A stretch of 35,051 nucleotides of DNA from contig JABDEZ010000018.1 in NCBI GenBank assembly GCA_013286835.1, positions 1 through 35,051 on the forward strand, given 5' to 3'. Positions 25,679 to 34,900 of this stretch are shown in pieces; positions within the stretch are counted from its first letter, which is position 1; every line of letters begins with the position of its first letter. A program made the position numbers and the translations under genes. Source of the stretch: Bacteroidota bacterium (lineage in GTDB: Bacteria > Bacteroidota > Bacteroidia > Chitinophagales > Chitinophagaceae). The notes below the pieces were generated by a model. That model ran no database searches. It was given only the letters and a program-made list of their open reading frames with translations, and was not told where the DNA came from.

Positions 25679-26911
25679 ATGCAACAGATGGAACAAGACA
25701 AATATGATATAATAATAGTTGGTGGTGGAATAGTGGGGTTGGCAACAGCATATAAGATAAATACAAAATACCCAGACAAGCGTATTTTGGTGCTTGAAAA
25801 AGAAAACGAAGTAGCAGCTCACCAAACCGGACATAACTCTGGCGTTATACATTCGGGCATTTATTACAAACCAGGCAGTTACAAGGCAAAGAATTGTGTA
25901 GATGGCCGAAGGGAGCTGGTTGCCTTTGCTAAAGAACACAAAGTACCCCATGACATATGTGGCAAAATAATAGTTGCTACAAAAGAAAGTGAGCTTGCCC
26001 ACATGGATAAGGTATTTAACAACGGGATAAAAAACGATGTTGAAGGTATAGAACAGATAGGCCCGGCCAAGATAAAAGAAATAGAACCGTACTGTGTAGG
26101 CATACGTGGACTTTGGGTGCCATGTACAGGCATAATAGATTATGCTGCCGTATCGCGCAAATACGCTGAGCTGATACGTGCCAAGTTTGCCGGTAGCCGC
26201 ATACTTACGGGTTATGAAGCCACTGCATTTGAAAAAAATGGTGACCATACTATTGTAGTTACACCAAAGGGGAATTTTACCGGCCGCTATATCATTACAT
26301 GCGCAGGCCTGCAAAGCGACAGAGTAGCACGTAAGGAAGGAGTAAAAACAGATAGTACCATTGTGGGATTTCGTGGCGACTACTACGACTTATCTCAGAA
26401 AGGGTTAAAAAAAGTAAAAAACCTTATATATCCTGTCCCCAATCCCCAATTCCCATTCCTGGGTGTGCATTTTACCCGCATGATACAAGGTGGTACTGAG
26501 TGCGGACCTAATGCTGTATTCGTATTCAAACGTGAAGGATATGGAAAAACGGACTTCTCTTTTACTGACACTAAAGAAGCCTTCAGCCATGCCGGCACAT
26601 GGAAGTTTTTCTACAAACACTGGCGTTTTGGTATAGATGAGTATAGGCGTGCATTTTCTAAAAAATTGTTCTTAACCCGCTTACAAGCATTAATACCCAG
26701 TCTGGAAATGGATGACCTTGTGCCTGGCCGTGCAGGAGTAAGAGCCATGCTGTTGGCCCCCGAGGGCGAAATGATAGACGATTTTAAAATAGAACGCAAT
26801 GGTAATGCTATACACATACTCAATGCGCCGTCGCCCGCAGCTACAGCATCGCTGGCAATAGGTACCGAAGTAGAACGCATGGCAACATCGTTCTTTGAAT
26901 TAAAGAATTAA
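25679..26911 (+). CDS. lhgO: L-2-hydroxyglutarate oxidase (LhgO family)
   Basis: The 410-residue FAD-dependent oxidoreductase of the DAO fold is predicted to oxidise L-2-hydroxyglutarate to 2-oxoglutarate, passing electrons to the quinone pool at the membrane. Evidence: the dinucleotide loop IIIVGGGIVGLATA (Gly15-Gly20) with Glu40 at the end of the second strand. The LhgO-specific AHQTGHNSGVIHSGIYYKPGS follows, then KAKNCVDGRRELV, ITCAGLQSDRVA, VGFRGDYYDL, HFTRMIQGG and GRAGVRAM. AGVRAM precedes HILNAPSPAATASLAIG, the FAD-contact C-terminus. Length equals the family. An in-frame Met at 25688 is an alternative start. It is transcribed alone from the divergent gap with the PHP phosphatase gene. 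No lactate-type or glutarate genes are adjacent. Confidence 0.9.
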   Translation: MQQMEQDKYDIIIVGGGIVGLATAYKINTKYPDKRILVLEKENEVAAHQTGHNSGVIHSGIYYKPGSYKAKNCVDGRRELVAFAKEHKVPHDICGKIIVATKESELAHMDKVFNNGIKNDVEGIEQIGPAKIKEIEPYCVGIRGLWVPCTGIIDYAAVSRKYAELIRAKFAGSRILTGYEATAFEKNGDHTIVVTPKGNFTGRYIITCAGLQSDRVARKEGVKTDSTIVGFRGDYYDLSQKGLKKVKNLIYPVPNPQFPFLGVHFTRMIQGGTECGPNAVFVFKREGYGKTDFSFTDTKEAFSHAGTWKFFYKHWRFGIDEYRRAFSKKLFLTRLQALIPSLEMDDLVPGRAGVRAMLLAPEGEMIDDFKIERNGNAIHILNAPSPAATASLAIGTEVERMATSFFELKN

Positions 26912-27050
26912 TATAACATTTTGTTGACTATTTTGTTATTGATTTTACATAAAAACCGTTTAATAACCGTTTCATTAACAAGTTATTAAATAATATTAAA
27001 CCAAGGTATCGGTGTTTTATTGTAAACTTGCATGATAAATTATTTTGTTT

Positions 27051-29108
27051 ATGAATCTCAAGACGGTAATTGGCGTTTTGTTGCTGTCCCCTATTGTGGC
27101 ACATGCTCAGCCCCCGGAAGCGGGCAAGGGGAGCACGCTTACAGTTTACTCAGATAACCATGAACGGTTCGTTTTGGTACTGGACGGTAAGCCACAAAAT
27201 ACTGTTGCCCAGGATGACATCAAATTAACCGGCTTAGACAAGCCAGTGTATGATGGTAAGATCGTTTTCGAAGACAAATCCTTACCTATACTTCTGGCAG
27301 ATATAAGAGTTACTACTCCAGGCAATGCTACCGACCCATCTGGCAAACGCGCCGATGCATATTACAATATAAGGAGAACACTGGATGGCACTATTGAGCT
27401 GCACTTCCTTTCTGTAGTACCCATAAATGAAAAATACCTGACCAACGATGTAAAATATTTTGCGCATAAAGGTGGTTATGGTGGCCAATTCATAGATTAT
27501 ACTGCACCTATAGCTACAAAAACCACTACTCACGAAGAGATGATAAATGGCAAGAGTGTCATGGTTTCATCCAGTAATACCGGCTTCGATCTTTCTGGCA
27601 AACCAATAAAAGACAAAGACGTAAAATTTATAGACTACTCTGCTTCACAAGCCAAAGAAACATCTACAACTACCACAACTACTAACTCAAAAGGAGAGAC
27701 CATAACACTACATACCAAAAAAGTAACACCAACTGATGTTTATGGCAACCCCACTGCTCCTGTAAATGGTAATGGCACTCAACTGTATGTACCATCAGAA
27801 GACCAGGTACTTGCAAACGATGAAAGAAAAACAAAGCCGCAGACCATAGATTTAACTAAGTTGGGTGACAGGCAAGTAGTGAAAGACAATGTGCATGCTG
27901 ATTACATGAACATACAGAACTCGTCAATAACCGAGGATAAGCTACAAAATCTAACTAAGTACCGTGATGATGCAAATGACCAATACGCTAATACGCATAT
28001 GGTTGCTGTGGGTGATGGGTCTGCAGTTTTGCTTACAAACCCACAGACTACGTACACCACTACAACACAATCAACACCTAATACAGTAACCACTTCACAA
28101 ACAACTACATCTCAGGTCACTACCTATTCAGCGCCGGTTGTAACAACTACTGTTACTACGCCATCGCAACCCCAGGTAGCAGTATCAACCCCACCTGCAG
28201 ATAATGTAACAAAATATTCTTACAGCAAGCATGGCAATGTAACCACCACAACTATTGTAACAGATGCTCAGCCGGCACAGAACACAAACAATACAACACC
28301 CGTGCAGGCTACCGTCTCTACTCCCCCGCCACCACCTCCTCCTGCCCCACCTGTTGAACATACATCAGATGCCAGGGCATTTGCTGATGCGGTACATGGT
28401 GCAGTAGTGAACAACGCAGCAGGCCAGACGAAAGTGGGCGAGGATGCAATACCTGAAAGTAAACATGCCAAAATCATCAAAAAGGTGTTTACATCAATGT
28501 CATCTTATCATGATACTGAAACACCAACCGCGGCTCCGCCGGTATCTAATATTGATACTACAATTGACAATGGACAGATAGTAGTTATGGTACCTGCAAC
28601 CGTAACAAATAATGGCACTGTACAAGGCGTTAACACCCCCGCACCGATATCTGCTACAACTATGCCGAATAACACTGTTGCTATAACTACTACAACAACA
28701 AATACGACACCCGGTGTAGTAGCAATGGATGGCAACAGCACACCATATGTAAACTCAGCCAATTACGAAGGGTATAACAGCGATGGTACACGCCGCATCA
28801 GTAATGCGCCATGTCCTAATCCTATGGACGTTCCGTCGTTTGACGAGGCAAAAGCTGACATTAGCGCATTGCCAGACGATGGCACCAAACTATCAACTGC
28901 AGTAATGCTGGAGAATAGCTATTGCTTTACATCGCAACAAGTTTTTGAATTGTGTATGTTATTTACTGCAGAACATTCAAGGCTAGAGTTCGCCAAAACG
29001 TCTTACAGCAAAACGGTTGACCCTACCAATTACTTTAAGGTAAACAACGCTTTCCAGGAAGATGCCTCGGTAAAAGAGCTGAAAGATTTTCTGGATAAAA
29101 CAAAATAG
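27051..29108 (+). CDS. Secreted DUF4476 protein with long Thr/Pro-rich stalk
   Basis: The 685-residue product has a signal peptide (MNLKTVIGVLLLSPIVAHA-Q). Residues ~25-135 form a beta-rich domain (LTVYSDNHERFVLVLDGKPQN, NIRRTLDGTIELHFLSVVPI) commonly paired with DUF4476. Residues ~200-580 are low-complexity and dominated by Thr, Ser, Asn and Val, with a polyproline run near residue 424. Residues ~583-685 form a DUF4476 domain: MDVPSFDEAKADI, NSYCFTSQQVFELCMLF, RLEFAKTSYSKTVDPTNYFKVNNAF, LKDFLDKTK. The family is unstudied and specific to Bacteroidota. The ATG at 27051 is preferred to an upstream TTG because the signal peptide starts there. Two domains on a stalk suggest a periplasmic or surface spacer. 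A T-tract terminator follows. Confidence 0.75.
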   Translation: MNLKTVIGVLLLSPIVAHAQPPEAGKGSTLTVYSDNHERFVLVLDGKPQNTVAQDDIKLTGLDKPVYDGKIVFEDKSLPILLADIRVTTPGNATDPSGKRADAYYNIRRTLDGTIELHFLSVVPINEKYLTNDVKYFAHKGGYGGQFIDYTAPIATKTTTHEEMINGKSVMVSSSNTGFDLSGKPIKDKDVKFIDYSASQAKETSTTTTTTNSKGETITLHTKKVTPTDVYGNPTAPVNGNGTQLYVPSEDQVLANDERKTKPQTIDLTKLGDRQVVKDNVHADYMNIQNSSITEDKLQNLTKYRDDANDQYANTHMVAVGDGSAVLLTNPQTTYTTTTQSTPNTVTTSQTTTSQVTTYSAPVVTTTVTTPSQPQVAVSTPPADNVTKYSYSKHGNVTTTTIVTDAQPAQNTNNTTPVQATVSTPPPPPPPAPPVEHTSDARAFADAVHGAVVNNAAGQTKVGEDAIPESKHAKIIKKVFTSMSSYHDTETPTAAPPVSNIDTTIDNGQIVVMVPATVTNNGTVQGVNTPAPISATTMPNNTVAITTTTTNTTPGVVAMDGNSTPYVNSANYEGYNSDGTRRISNAPCPNPMDVPSFDEAKADISALPDDGTKLSTAVMLENSYCFTSQQVFELCMLFTAEHSRLEFAKTSYSKTVDPTNYFKVNNAFQEDASVKELKDFLDKTK

Positions 29109-29112
29109 TATG

Positions 29113-29139
29113 AGCCTCCTTAAACGGAGGCTTTTTTTT
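29113..29139 (+). terminator. Intrinsic terminator after the DUF4476 gene
   Basis: Arms gcctcc (29114-29119) and ggaggc (29126-29131) have a 6-base loop followed by an unbroken T8 tract, a textbook rho-independent terminator. Confidence 0.92.
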
Positions 29140-29171
29140 GCACGTATATTGCATATGTAACCTGATACAAC

Positions 29172-29711
29172 ATGGAAGACAGCCTGGAAAAAATTAAATA
29201 TCCTATAGGTAAGTTTCAACGACCAGAAAGCTATACAACACAATCGCTAAACGATTGGATGAATATACTTGAGTCGTTGCCGTTGTGGCTGGATATATGC
29301 ATTGAGAACCTGGATGAACCACAACTACAGGTGCCCTACCGCGATGGAGGCTGGACCATACAACAAGTGATACACCATGTAGCCGACAGCCATATGAATG
29401 CATATATACGTCTGAAGTTGGCGCTTACTGAAGACAACCCCCAAATAAAACCTTATAAAGAAGAATTGTGGGCACAATTGCAGGATACGCAACTGGTACC
29501 CATCAATATATCGCTAACACTGCTGCATGCCCTGCACAGGCGGTGGACCACTACGTTAAGGCAGATGCAGCCGGAACAGTGGGAGCGTACATACTACCAT
29601 CCTGAGCACAATAGAAATGTACCCATGTGGGAAATGACAGCTATGTATGCCTGGCACAGCAGGCACCATATGGAGCATATACGTACACTGCGCGAAAGAA
29701 TGAACTGGTAA
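29172..29711 (+). CDS. YfiT/BstA-like DinB-fold metal-dependent transferase
   Basis: The 179-residue protein fits the YfiT branch of the DinB four-helix fold. It begins YPIGKFQRPESYT, then GGWTIQQVIHHVADSHMNAY with probable metal ligand His69. The C-terminal helix YAWHSRHHMEHIRTL supplies the other ligands, probably His162 and His166. In Bacillus the relatives are Zn/Ni-dependent bacillithiol S-transferases involved in detoxification. Whether this organism makes bacillithiol cannot be told from the window, so the substrate thiol is open. Length equals the family. It is a single gene after a strong terminator, with a 67-base gap to the next gene. Confidence 0.8.
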   Translation: MEDSLEKIKYPIGKFQRPESYTTQSLNDWMNILESLPLWLDICIENLDEPQLQVPYRDGGWTIQQVIHHVADSHMNAYIRLKLALTEDNPQIKPYKEELWAQLQDTQLVPINISLTLLHALHRRWTTTLRQMQPEQWERTYYHPEHNRNVPMWEMTAMYAWHSRHHMEHIRTLRERMNW

Positions 29712-29778
29712 TGATAATTTGTGTTTCATAGGATATTTTAATAATTCCATATTACCTTAGTGTACAAAAACTGCAATC

Positions 29779-30249
29779 ATGATGGCATTTATATTATACC
29801 TACATAGCGACTTACGCTGGCTAATATTACTTTTTGCCTTGCTCACAATAATAGGTGGGCTGCGTGGTATGGGTGGTAATCGCGTATTTGGAAAAGCAGA
29901 TAAACGCAATGCACTGATCCTACTCATCTGTTGCGATATACAATTGCTGCTGGGGCTGGCGCTTTACTTTGTAAACGGCTACTTCAACACACTTACTACG
30001 GGTGGCGCTGCTATGATGAAAAATACTTTTCAACGCTTCTATGCTATGGAGCATAATGTGATGATGATCATAGCCATCATATTGATCCACATAGGATACA
30101 GCAGTATTAAGAAAAATATTTCAGATCAGGCAAAGTTCAAAAGGTTGTTCTGGTTTACAACTATAGCTATGGTTGTAATATTGGTTTCTATACCGTGGCC
30201 AGGTCGCGACCAAATAGGTCGTCCATTGTTCAGAGTCACAGGCATATAG
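29779..30249 (+). CDS. Small integral membrane protein, function unknown
   Basis: The 156-residue protein has four predicted membrane helices (about residues 10-25, 45-65, 90-112 and 122-140). Conserved-looking features are LYLHSDLRWLILLF at the N-terminus, MEHNVMMIIAIILIHIGY in helix 3 with His residues at both ends, and a PWPGRD turn near the C-terminus. Histidines in the first and third helices suggest cytochrome b561-like haem or quinone binding, but this is only a guess. I recognise it only as a Bacteroidota hypothetical. The stop codon abuts the plsC start with no gap, so the two are translated together. ATG 29782 is an equally possible start. Confidence 0.6.
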   Translation: MMAFILYLHSDLRWLILLFALLTIIGGLRGMGGNRVFGKADKRNALILLICCDIQLLLGLALYFVNGYFNTLTTGGAAMMKNTFQRFYAMEHNVMMIIAIILIHIGYSSIKKNISDQAKFKRLFWFTTIAMVVILVSIPWPGRDQIGRPLFRVTGI

Positions 30250-30987
30250 ATGTTCCGAAAAGTATTCCAGCCGTTCTATACCCTATACGTACTGGTTACA
30301 TTTATTGTATGCCTGTTGATATGCTTCCCGTTTTTTTTGCTGATTAGTGCAGGCAATAACATTACAGCAAGAAAAACTATTTATGCCATTATAAAATATT
30401 GGGCTAAAGGTTGGTTATGGATAATAGGGATGCCCATCAAAACCGGCGGCATAAAACCACCACCAGGCAGATATGTGATTGTAGCCAACCATATATCTTA
30501 TATGGATACTATAGCCATATTTGCTGCTATACCATTCTACTTCAGGGCATTAGGTAAGAAGGAAATATCGCGGATACCGGTGCTGGGCTTCTTATACCGG
30601 CAAATTGTAATAATGGTGGATCGCGATAGCCCCAAAAGCCGTACACTTAGTATGCGCCTTATGTGGCGGGTACTGGCCCATGAAAGTTGTATTACCATTT
30701 TCCCAGAAGGTACTTTCAATGAAACCGGTGAGCCCCTGAAAGAATTTTACAATGGCGCATTCAGACTTGCAATAAGCTCACAAACCCCTATACTACCCCT
30801 TATTTTTGCTGATATGGAACAACGATGGGATTATCGCGCCTGGTGGAAACTTTGGCCAGGGCGCAATAGGGTTATTTTCCTTCCCCCAATAGCAGTACAC
30901 AACATAGAACCACAAAACATTAACACACTGAAGCAAACCGTTTACGAAGCAATGGAAGCTGAAATAATAAAAATATCAGGAAAATAA
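30250..30987 (+). CDS. plsC: 1-acyl-sn-glycerol-3-phosphate acyltransferase
   Basis: The 245-residue membrane-bound enzyme acylates lysophosphatidate to phosphatidate in phospholipid synthesis. An N-terminal membrane helix (about residues 10-32) precedes the acyltransferase signatures. These are NHISYMDT (residues 80-87, the catalytic His81 and Asp86), KKEISRIPVLG, VDRDSPKSRT, and the FPEGT motif from residue 151, followed by LPLIFADME. Length fits PlsC. Head-to-tail contact with the small membrane protein upstream suggests shared expression. Other acyltransferases of this superfamily (lyso-ornithine-lipid or late lipid A acyltransferases) cannot be excluded by sequence alone. Confidence 0.88.
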   Translation: MFRKVFQPFYTLYVLVTFIVCLLICFPFFLLISAGNNITARKTIYAIIKYWAKGWLWIIGMPIKTGGIKPPPGRYVIVANHISYMDTIAIFAAIPFYFRALGKKEISRIPVLGFLYRQIVIMVDRDSPKSRTLSMRLMWRVLAHESCITIFPEGTFNETGEPLKEFYNGAFRLAISSQTPILPLIFADMEQRWDYRAWWKLWPGRNRVIFLPPIAVHNIEPQNINTLKQTVYEAMEAEIIKISGK

Positions 30988-31029
30988 AAATAGTTTTAAT
31001 AATTTCAGGTAGTGATATGTACATGCAAA

Positions 31030-31060
31030 TTGTACATTTCTTTCTAAAGTTGTATCTTGT
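31030..31060 (+). promoter_or_regulatory. Possible promoter of the RRM gene
   Basis: TTG (31030-31032) and tatcttgt (31053-31060) stand 20 bases apart, near the Bacteroidota spacing, although the second box is imperfect. This implies a leader of ~60 bases, longer than those of the other genes here. Confidence 0.35.
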
Positions 31061-31128
31061 AGCTACAGTAATAAATAAGCAGGATGAAAATCCTTTTAAA
31101 AAAAAATAGAAGATAAAAATAGAATTGT

Positions 31129-31461
31129 ATGAACCTTTTTGTAGGTAATCTGAGCACAGAAACAACGGATGCCGACCTGCGCCAAATCTTTTCAGAGTTC
31201 GGCGATATAGTTTCGGTAAGGGTATTAAAAGACAATGAAACAGGGATATCCCGTGGTTTCGGCTTTGTAGAAATGACAGAGAAGTTTGCGGCCTTTGATG
31301 CCATTGACAACATCGACTGCACCTTTCTAAAAGGGAACATCATATCTGTGAAAGAGGCTAAGCCTAAAACAACAGACCGCAAAACAAATTCTTTTGGTCC
31401 TAAGAAGCCATATAGTAAGCCATCTTACCCATTACCAAGGAGGGATCCTAACAGGTTGTAG
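31129..31461 (+). CDS. Single-RRM RNA-binding protein
   Basis: The 110-residue protein has one RNA recognition motif: RNP2 MNLFVGNLS (residues 1-9), RNP1 SRGFGFVEM (around residue 45), the LKDNETG loop and ISVKEAKPK as the last strand. A basic tail rich in Lys, Pro and Arg (KPYSKPSYPLPRRDPNR) follows. Small RRM proteins of this type are common in Bacteroidota and cyanobacteria, bind RNA and are often cold- or growth-phase-regulated. The rather long leader could allow post-transcriptional control. It is closed by a strong terminator. Confidence 0.88.
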   Translation: MNLFVGNLSTETTDADLRQIFSEFGDIVSVRVLKDNETGISRGFGFVEMTEKFAAFDAIDNIDCTFLKGNIISVKEAKPKTTDRKTNSFGPKKPYSKPSYPLPRRDPNRL

Positions 31462-31541
31462 TCCCTGATAAAACAGGAGAATATATATTGTAGTTGCTAA
31501 AGGTAAAATTTACTTGTGTAAACGTATATAGTACCCAGATG

Positions 31542-31598
31542 AAAATATAAAAGTCGGAAGTCACTATGAAGGTAGTTTCCGGCTTTTATATTTTACTT
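31542..31598 (+). terminator. Intrinsic terminator after the RRM gene
   Basis: Arms of 18 bases (31542-31559 and 31577-31594) pair with one G-T pair, and a T-rich stretch (acttttttgg) follows. The right arm overlaps the end of the histidine-kinase remnant. Confidence 0.88.
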
Positions 31599-31744
31599 TT
31601 TTGGCAGTTATTAACCTTCAGGTCAGGATTTGCTTCATCCAGCCTCCTCTCATCTCTTTTAGTAACAGTGCTCCGCAGGAACTTCAGGTCAAAGTAGAAA
31701 TTAGAACCTTTACCTGGTTCGCTATCTACATAATCAGCTTTTTC
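31586..31744 (-). pseudogene. Remnant of a (probably hybrid) histidine kinase, HATPase tail
   Basis: The minus strand between 31744 and the stop at 31586-31588 is open for 52 codons. It begins EKADYVDSEPGKGSNFYFDL and continues KFLRSTVTKRDERRLDE and so on. VDSEPGKGSNFYFDLKF is the G2 box and final strands of a GHKL ATPase domain (family form VxSExGxGSxFxFxL), and a charged linker follows, as before a receiver domain in hybrid kinases. Stops cut the frame directly upstream (taa, taa, tag), and no H box, N box, G1 box or receiver remains. It is a dead fragment, probably left by a deletion. It fills part of the 482-base gap between the RRM gene and the adhesin gene; the rest shows no gene. Confidence 0.75.
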
Positions 31745-31943
31745 CTATTATTAAGATGCAAATATCAACAATATAGTATGAAAAATAAAATGCACTAACG
31801 TTTTTAAATAATTTACTGTCTAAAATATTGCTGATAGCTTGTAATAAAAGGATATCTTGGTATATTTATGTCCATGTCGTTCTTTTTTTGCAACAAATAG
31901 TTTATTTAACAAAACATAAATACCCGCATAAAAATCATACTCT

Positions 31944-34900
31944 ATGAAGTATTTCAACAAAAAAAACATATTGCTATCACTTACCGTACTTGTGGGATAC
32001 TTGAGTTTGCATAACGCTACGGGTACTGCTACAAACGGCAATGGTGACCGCACAGGATCTCCTTTTGCATATACAGGTGCTCCCACCTGTGCTTCAGCAG
32101 GTTCTTGCCATAACCAAAGCCCTGGTGTTTTTACTCCGGTTACTACCATACAGGTATATAATGGAATAACGCCTGTTACCAGTTATGTTGGGGGTACGGT
32201 TTATACAGTTACTATAACTGTAAGCTCACCTAATATAACAGCAAATACGCGTTATGGTTTCCAAACCGTTTCTGTACTGTCAAGCAATAATAACAGTACA
32301 GGTACCTGGCTTTCTTTACCGCCAGGTTTTGTATCTCCAATTGTTAATTCAAGAGTGTATGTTGAGCAGTCTGCTTCCCAAAGCGCTAATTCAGTAAACC
32401 TTACCTGGAGGGCACCAACGTCGGGCAGCGGTACCGTAAAGTTTTATGCCTCTGCACTGGTAGCTAACAATAACTTGCTGGCTACAGGCGACAATGCTGC
32501 TGATACTTCACTCAGCCTGCCTGAATTTGCAGTCTGCACACCACCAACTGTTACCCCTTCTATTAATCTGATCCATTGTAATAATGGTGCAGATGGCTCT
32601 ATAAACCTTACTGTAACAGGTGGCACTACCCCTTACATTTTTTCATGGACAGGGCCTGGCGGCTACACATCTACCGCGCAAAACATCTCGGGACTGGCTG
32701 CCGGTACTTATAATGTTACAGTTACAGGAGGCACATGCTCTTCTACTGCTTCTGTCACACTCAGCAACCCTGCACCAATAGTATTGGGTACATTAAGCCC
32801 AATTACCATATGCGAAGGCAACACACTGAACCTGACCGAAACTGCTTCAGGAGGTACCGGTACCCTTCAGTATTCGTGGACAGGGCCAAACGGCTTTACA
32901 TCTAATACACTCAGTCCTTCAATACAGTTAGTGCCTATCACAGATTCTGGCATATATACCCTAGTAGTAACTGATGGAAATGGTTGCACAGCTACAAAAA
33001 CCGTGCATGTTACCATAAATCCGGGTATAATATTGCAAGCAAATGCTACAAGCCCCTCATGTCATGGTGATATAAATGGTAGTATAGCCCTGTTCCCATC
33101 TGGCAGTGGCAATCAGCCGTTCTCTTACTCATGGACAGGGCCTAACGGTTTCACAGCTACTTCATCAAGCCTTGCAAACCTTGCTCCTGGTACTTATACA
33201 CTTGTAGCATCGCAAGCATCAGGCAGTTGCACACAAACATATAGCGCTACACTTACTGATCCTGCATTGCTAACGGCGGCAGCATCAGTTACTGCCACTC
33301 CTGTTTGTGTGGGCACACCCCTTAAATTAACTGGCGTGGGCACAGGCGGTACAGGTATTCTTACTTACCGGTGGAGCGCTCCAGGAAACTATTTTTCCAA
33401 CAACCAGAACCCTACGGTTACAAACACCGCAAACTATAATAACTCATTACTCTATACCCTTGCTGTAACAGATGCTAATAATTGTACCGCTTCAGCTACT
33501 GTAAATGCGGTTGTTGATACTATACCTACGGTAACAGCAACCGGTGTCGGCGCGCTCTGCAATGGTTCTGCAACGGGTGGTGTAAACGTTACTGCTACCG
33601 GTGGTTTGCCATTCACTTATGCTTATTCAGGCCCCAACTCATTTACTGCAAACACACAAAATATTACGAATGTACCTGCCGGCACTTATACTGTTACTGT
33701 AACTTCGGCTGCTGGTTGCTCTACTACAAAATCTGCTACAGTTACCCAGCCAGCAACATCTGTAACAGGTGCAGCAACATCCAACACACCATATTGCGCA
33801 AATGGCACCATAAACCTATTTGGTACAGGCAGTGGTGGTACAGGTGCAATATCTTACTCGTGGACAGGGCCTAACGGATTCACATCGCCCGTACAGAGCC
33901 CGTCTATATCATCTGCAACTATTTTGAACTCTGGCACATATATACTCACTGTAAGAGATGCCAACAATTGCAGCTTTTTAACCACTACAAATGTTCAGCA
34001 AAGCGTACAACCTGTTGTAGCAACAACTGTAACAAACGTCTCATGCTTCAACAGCAGCACCGGCTCTATAATCAGCACAGTAACAGGTGGGGCGCCACCA
34101 TTCACTTTTGCGTGGACAGGACCAAATGGTTATACCTCTAGTGCTCAGAACCCAACTAACCTTGCCGCCGGTATCTATTCTGTGGCTGTAGTAGGGGTAT
34201 GCTCAGGTACAGGTACAACATCCGTAATTGTAACGCAGCCTGCCGCTCTTTTAGATTCTATATATGCTAACAACCCCGTGTGTGCAGGTACTTTGCTGAA
34301 CATCAGCAGTGCAGTATCTGGTGGTACAGGCAACTATAATTACTCATGGACAGGACCTAACAATTTTATATCTACTACATCAAACCCATCTATACCTGTT
34401 GTAACAACTGCTGCAAGCGGACAATATACCCTTGTGGTACGTGATGGCAACAACTGCCTTAAAGCTGCACAATATGTTGTAACAGTTGATACTGTACCAA
34501 CTATACCACTAAAGGACACCAGCTATTGCCCAGGTGCTTCAGTAGTGCTGAATGCTGGCAACAATGGCGCTGCTTTCCTTTGGAATACAGGCGCTACCAC
34601 ACAGACAATAGAGGCAGGCACTGCAGGTAGCTACCATGTAATAGTAACCAATGGCTACGGCTGCCCTGCAACAAAAACCATCCAGGTTTCTGCAGGTTCA
34701 GTACCAACAGTTGATTCTATACATGCAGGTATAATAGCAACCAACCCTGGTGGCTTTAACTTCTCTGCAATAAATGCAAAATCTGTTTCGGCTTATCTGT
34801 GGGACTTTGGCGATACCCACACAGCGATCGGGGCTACACCAACGCACTATTATGCTGCAACCGGCACCTACCCTGTAAAATTATATGCTGCAAATGTTTG

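Noticed and set aside
25517-26314. 265-codon minus-strand open frame
   Set aside because: Lies antisense to the well-supported LhgO-type gene, composition typical of a shadow frame.
26951-26980. Direct repeat aaccgttt twice before the DUF4476 gene
   Set aside because: Only two short copies in AT-rich DNA; chance is a sufficient explanation.
31601-31798. 65-codon plus-strand frame starting with TTG
   Set aside because: The homology lies on the opposite strand (histidine-kinase tail); this frame is its antisense.
31820-32149. 109-codon minus-strand frame
   Set aside because: Overlaps the promoter and the signal-peptide end of the adhesin gene, without family signals.
32540-34500. Regular repeats that could suggest a CRISPR array
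   Set aside because: Repeats are coding, ~230-255 bases apart, diverged and in frame; they are protein modules.
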